Assembly: GCA_900772775.1 (NCBI GenBank)
Contig: CAAGRW010000037.1
Location: forward strand, 1 to 8,974
Length of the DNA: 8,974 nucleotides
Direction of reading: 5' to 3'
Origin: Candidatus Rifleibacteriota bacterium
GTDB lineage: Bacteria; Vulcanimicrobiota; Xenobia; Xenobiales; Xenobiaceae
Shown here: piece after piece, positions 7,189-8,974 of the stretch
Numbering within the stretch: the first letter of the stretch is position 1
Layout: each line of letters starts with the position of its first letter
The notes under the pieces: generated by a model
The model's database searches: none
What the model was told of the DNA's origin: nothing
What the model saw: only the letters and a program-made list of their open reading frames with translations
Program-made: the position numbers and the translations under genes

Positions 7189-7461
7189 ATGTATTTAATG
7201 GATCTTACCCGTTTCGCCCACAAAAAAGGTGCCGGTTCTTCTAAGAACGGTCGTGATTCTCAGCCCAAGATGCTCGGAATCAAACTTTATGGCGGTCAGA
7301 GCGCTATTGCTGGCAACATCATTCTCCGCCAGCGCGGTACCCGTTTCTATCCTGGGAAAAACGTTATGATGGGTCGCGACTTCACCTTATTCGCCACCGC
7401 TCCCGGTGTTGTAAAGTTCACCAAGCACAACGCCAAGACCGTGGTAGAGGTAGAAGGCTAG
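7189..7461 (+). CDS. rpmA: 50S ribosomal protein bL27 with Prp-type N-terminal extension
   Basis: A 90-residue protein. The ATG at 7189 lies six bases after GGAGG (7178-7182). The body is plainly bL27: AHKKGAGSSKNGRDSQPKML (10-29), YGGQ and AGNIILRQRGTRFYPGKNV, near the family's usual length once the extension is removed. bL27 sits at the peptidyl-transferase centre of the large subunit and its N-terminus reaches the tRNA ends. Residues 1-9, MYLMDLTRF, precede AHKKG just as the nine-residue MLKLNLQFF precedes ASKKG in Staphylococcus aureus, where the protease Prp cuts after the Phe. Processing after F9 is therefore expected. The usual neighbours rplU (L21) and prp are absent here; the gene stands alone between its own promoter-like site and a terminator. 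An in-frame ATG at codon 4 is a less likely start. Confidence 0.97.
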   Translation: MYLMDLTRFAHKKGAGSSKNGRDSQPKMLGIKLYGGQSAIAGNIILRQRGTRFYPGKNVMMGRDFTLFATAPGVVKFTKHNAKTVVEVEG

Positions 7462-7472
7462 TTTTGCGTATG

Positions 7473-7495
7473 TTCCTCGGTTGCTAGGCGAGGAA
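7473..7495 (+). promoter_or_regulatory. Hairpin in the rpmA 3' region
   Basis: TTCCTCG (7473-7479) pairs perfectly with CGAGGAA (7489-7495) around a nine-base loop. No T run follows directly, so the true terminator is probably the next hairpin at 7533. It may protect the mRNA 3' end or be a binding site. Confidence 0.4.
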
Positions 7496-7532
7496 TTTGG
7501 CGTGTATCGCTTTTTATTCTATTTTTCGAAGG

Positions 7533-7573
7533 TACTCCAGTTTATTCGTAAGAATGGCTGGAGTATTTTTTTT
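7533..7573 (+). terminator. Strong rho-independent terminator of rpmA
   Basis: TACTCCAG (7533-7540) pairs with CTGGAGTA (7558-7565), with an inner ATTC/GAAT stem closing a GTAA tetraloop, followed by eight T (7566-7573). It is textbook in form and lies about 70 bases after the rpmA stop. Confidence 0.88.
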
Positions 7574-7587
7574 GAGGTTGAAAATCT

Positions 7588-8376
7588 TTGAAGCTTCGTG
7601 ATATTTTGGGCACTATAGGCGCTTGGAGCAGTTTCGCCGCTTCTCTTTTAGCTTTCGATCCTGTTTTGCGTATAGCGCGTATTTTTGGTATTGAGCCTAT
7701 GGATAAAGTGCTAGTCAACTTGGCTCATGTTTTAAAATACAGTATCAAGGCTGGCTTATGCCAAATTAGAGTAGAGGGCCAAGAAAATATCCTCTCTGGC
7801 GGCGGATCCATTATCGTGGGCAATCATCAGTCTTTAGTAGAGAGCTTTTTGCCTTTCTACGAGTTGCGCACTATGAAGCCCAAATATATTTCCAAAGATA
7901 TTTTGGGCCACTGTTGTATACCTTCAGTTAGTTTTGTGCTCAGAAACGGCGGCCATTGCCTAATCAATCGCCAAGACAGAGAACAGGCTTTGCAAGCTAT
8001 CGAAAAACTTGGTATAGACGTAAACGAGGGTAAATATTCGGCGATCATCTTTCCTGAAGGTACCCGCAGTTTACAAGGCGGCTTGCAACATTTCAAAACT
8101 GGCGGTTTAAAAACGCTACTTAAATGCGCTCCCAAAGCTCCCATTTTTATAATGATTATTCATAATGGAACTAAAATTTATCCCAAAGGTCTGCCTAGAG
8201 TTACAGCCGGTTCTGTAGTTACTTTGCGCTTTTTGCCCGCTTTAAATAGAGCTGATTTCGCCAATGAAGATGAGCTGATTGAACACATTCATAATTTAAT
8301 GGCGAGTAATTATGCCGAACTGGAAGAAGAAGATCATCGTAGACTAGCTTCAGCGACTGTTCCGCCCGCCGGTTAG
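7588..8376 (+). CDS. plsC: PlsC-family 1-acyl-sn-glycerol-3-phosphate acyltransferase
   Basis: A 262-residue protein that would transfer an acyl chain to lysophosphatidate, making phosphatidate for membrane lipids at the inner membrane face. TTG 7588 is taken as start: an in-frame TGA lies at 7579-7581, GAGG (7574-7577) sits ten bases upstream, and the first ATG would come only at codon 38. Motif I reads NHQSLVES (79-86), so the canonical NHx4D is NHx4E here. Motif II is GGHCLINRQD (121-130), motif III FPEGTRS (155-161), and the APIFIMIIHNG block (184-194) takes the place of motif IV. A hydrophobic N-terminal segment (about 7-35) probably touches the membrane. The D-to-E change may alter substrate choice, so another lysolipid substrate is possible. 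The gene begins 14 bases after the rpmA terminator, and its last codons (TVPPAG) lie in a degenerate repeat that continues downstream. Confidence 0.87.
   Translation: MKLRDILGTIGAWSSFAASLLAFDPVLRIARIFGIEPMDKVLVNLAHVLKYSIKAGLCQIRVEGQENILSGGGSIIVGNHQSLVESFLPFYELRTMKPKYISKDILGHCCIPSVSFVLRNGGHCLINRQDREQALQAIEKLGIDVNEGKYSAIIFPEGTRSLQGGLQHFKTGGLKTLLKCAPKAPIFIMIIHNGTKIYPKGLPRVTAGSVVTLRFLPALNRADFANEDELIEHIHNLMASNYAELEEEDHRRLASATVPPAG
8358..8376 (+). repeat. Degenerate tandem repeat, partial copy 1 (end of plsC)
   Basis: TGTTCCGCCCGCC followed by GGTTAG, including the plsC stop, matches the right-hand part of the two downstream copies (8438 onward and 8532 onward) with very few changes. The plsC tail may have been made or replaced by this repeat. 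Confidence 0.5.
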
Positions 8377-8382
8377 TTGTGT

Positions 8383-8462
8383 CTTGTTGGCTCGTAGTTT
8401 TTGGCCTGTAGTTTTTTTAGCCTAGAGACGCTGATCATGTCCCGCCCGTCGGTGAGCTATTT
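8383..8462 (+). repeat. Degenerate tandem repeat, copy 2
   Basis: The order of blocks is CTTGTTGG, CTGTAGTTTTT, GCCTAGAGACGCTGAT, then CCGCCCGTC and AGCTATTT. Copy 3 starts again about 95 bases later with the same order. Inside copy 2 the 14-base unit GGCYYGTAGTTTTT is itself doubled (8389-8402 and 8403-8416). Confidence 0.7.
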
Positions 8463-8476
8463 CACGCTAGCCGTGA
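8462..8476. repeat. Perfect inverted repeat TCACG-CTAGC-CGTGA
   Basis: Five-base arms TCACG (8462-8466) and CGTGA (8472-8476) surround CTAGC. It lies between tandem copies 2 and 3. It is one of several palindromes in the region that contain or overlap GCTAGC. Confidence 0.5.
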
Positions 8477-8491
8477 TCTTGTACGCTTTTG

Positions 8492-8556
8492 CTTGTTGGT
8501 CTGTAGTTTTTCTGCCTAGAGGCGCTGATAGTGTTCCGCCCGCCAGTTAGCTATTT
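8492..8556 (+). repeat. Degenerate tandem repeat, copy 3
   Basis: This copy contains CTTGTTGG, CTGTAGTTTTT, GCCTAGAGGCGCTGAT, TGTTCCGCCCGCC and TTAGCTATTT, in the same order as copy 2 with scattered substitutions. Its TGTTCCGCCCGCC is identical to the one at the end of plsC. Confidence 0.7.
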
Positions 8557-8666
8557 TTTATAAGTTTTGGCTGCGGGCTCATGTTCATGTTGGCTAGCTC
8601 CAACAGCGGCTCTTTCAGGCTCGAACTGACCGAGCTGGAGCTCGGCCAATATTCTTCGCCTTCCAT
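8547..8666 (-). CDS. Doubtful 39-residue open frame on the - strand
   Basis: It reads from ATG at 8666 to TAA at 8547, with a GGCGGAG-like sequence shortly upstream. The product is Ser/Leu/Glu-rich (begins MEGEEYWPSSSS) and hydrophilic. I recognise no family. The stop lies inside tandem copy 3. It may be the remnant of a gene end or chance; it is listed only so that it is not lost. Confidence 0.15.
   Translation of the reverse strand: MEGEEYWPSSSSVSSSLKEPLLELANMNMSPQPKLIKNS
8589..8604. repeat. Palindrome around GCTAGC
   Basis: GTTGG (8589-8593) and CCAAC (8600-8604) flank CTAGCT. It is an inverted repeat in the non-coding tail; its role is unknown. Confidence 0.45.
8630..8645. repeat. Palindrome CCGAGC-TGGA-GCTCGG
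   Basis: Six-base perfect arms (8630-8635 and 8640-8645) around TGGA. No T run follows, so it is not an obvious terminator. Confidence 0.5.
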
Positions 8667-8715
8667 CACCACTGTCTCCGCCTGTTGGTTAAAAACTACA
8701 CTTCTAACGTATACT

Positions 8716-8740
8716 GTCCGACGGCGAAGCTACGTCGGAC
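8716..8740. repeat. 25-base hairpin element, copy A
   Basis: GTCCGACG (8716-8723) pairs perfectly with CGTCGGAC (8733-8740). The loop region with its closing bases contains GGCGAAGC, as in copy B at 8905. It matches copy B at 19 of 25 positions without gaps, and the stem differences keep pairing. It is not followed by a T tract in either direction. Confidence 0.7.
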
Positions 8741-8782
8741 TTTCACAAAATGCGCAACCGGCTTTCGTTTATAATGTCCTCT

Positions 8783-8820
8783 CCGCTAGCTATTTAGTTC
8801 CGCTAGCGATCCTCCCGCTA
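8783..8820 (+). repeat. Short direct repeats CCGCTAGC
   Basis: CCGCTAGC occurs at 8783-8790 and 8800-8807, with a shortened CCGCTA at 8815-8820, spaced by 17 and 15 bases. Such spacing could suit a repeated protein-binding site or may reflect local duplication. Confidence 0.45.
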
Positions 8821-8821
8821 A

Positions 8822-8838
8822 AAATTTCCTCTCGCTTC
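8822..8838 (+). repeat. Direct repeat, first copy
   Basis: AAATTTCCTCTCGCTTC matches AAATTTTCTTTCGCTTC at 8946-8962 at 15 of 17 positions, 124 bases apart, flanking copy B of the hairpin. Confidence 0.45.
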
Positions 8839-8904
8839 TAGCAGCTCCGTCTCGCCAGCTACCCCAGGCCACCATCAACACGTATCCCACGCAACAAAAA
8901 GGCG

Positions 8905-8929
8905 GTGCGGCGGCGAAGCAATGCCGCAC
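8905..8929. repeat. 25-base hairpin element, copy B
   Basis: GTGCGGC (8905-8911) pairs with GCCGCAC (8923-8929), with the same GGCGAAGC core as copy A. Relative to copy A, the pair at positions 3/23 changes from C-G to G-C and the pair at 6/20 from A-T to G-C. A copy of the left arm of A, TGTCCGAC, follows at 8936-8943. Confidence 0.7.
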
Positions 8930-8945
8930 TACCGTTGTCCGACTG

Positions 8946-8962
8946 AAATTTTCTTTCGCTTC
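8946..8962 (+). repeat. Direct repeat, second copy
   Basis: AAATTTTCTTTCGCTTC, the partner of the copy at 8822-8838. It lies just after hairpin copy B near the window edge. Confidence 0.45.
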
Positions 8963-8974
8963 CGCCAATATAAC

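Larger units (their letters stand above)
8377..8974. other. Repeat-rich region without a convincing gene
   Basis: About 600 bases with no recognisable coding sequence. The open frames here (+ strand 8581-8841, - strand 8786-8968) lack ribosome sites, run through hairpins and look like no known protein. The region holds two further copies of a tandem repeat, several palindromes, four GCTAGC sites (8466, 8593, 8785, 8802), two related 25-base hairpins and short direct repeats. It could be a spacer built from genome-wide repeats or a decayed mobile element; no transposase remnant is visible. Confidence 0.6.

Noticed and set aside
8716..8740. Terminator for plsC
   Set aside because: The hairpin has no T tract on either side, and it lies more than 300 bases after the plsC stop.
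8581..8841. 86-codon + strand frame in the repeat-rich tail
   Set aside because: There is no ribosome site before its ATG, it runs through hairpin copy A, and the product resembles nothing I know.
8786..8968. 60-codon - strand frame starting at TTG
   Set aside because: It reads through hairpin copy B and both 17-base repeats. The Cys/Ala/Phe-rich product looks like translated repeat.
8377..8974. CRISPR array
   Set aside because: The repeats are too few, too degenerate and irregularly spaced, and no cas gene is near.

Overview
The window looks like a bacterial chromosome segment from a poorly characterised lineage. Base composition is moderate, the genes are tightly packed, and every intact gene that can be called lies on the + strand. 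The vWA protein and the zinc-ribbon/FHA protein resemble families that are common in Cyanobacteria and their non-photosynthetic relatives. Ribosomal protein L27, however, carries the cleavable N-terminal extension known mainly from Firmicutes and allied phyla, which photosynthetic cyanobacterial L27 lacks. I would guess an uncultured cyanobacterial sister group (Melainabacteria/Vampirovibrionia-like), with low confidence.

Region 1 (2-7034) is a phospho-signalling island. It begins with the C-terminal part of a membrane Ser/Thr kinase that has a predicted beta-sandwich domain and C-terminal membrane helices. Next is a three-gene run (1233-5288): a zinc-ribbon/pseudokinase/PP2C phosphatase fusion, a vWA protein with a complete MIDAS metal site, and a protein with two zinc ribbons, an Ala/Pro linker and an FHA domain. 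A rho-independent terminator closes the run at 5305-5366. A separate gene (5442-7034) encodes a TPR protein with a C-terminal FHA domain. Together these proteins could write (kinase), erase (PP2C) and read (FHA) threonine phosphorylation, with vWA and TPR domains as assembly platforms. The proposed pathway is inference; the domain content is read from the sequence.

Region 2 (7035-8376) is housekeeping. A promoter-like site and a structured leader precede a single-gene rpmA (L27), which is closed by a strong terminator. A plsC-type acyltransferase with a TTG start begins 14 bases after that terminator's T tract.

Region 3 (8377-8974) has no convincing gene. It is rich in repeats: a degenerate tandem repeat whose first partial copy forms the end of plsC, several palindromes, four GCTAGC sites, and two 25-base hairpins that share a loop and differ by compensatory stem changes. 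The hairpin pair is the best candidate in the window for an undescribed element.
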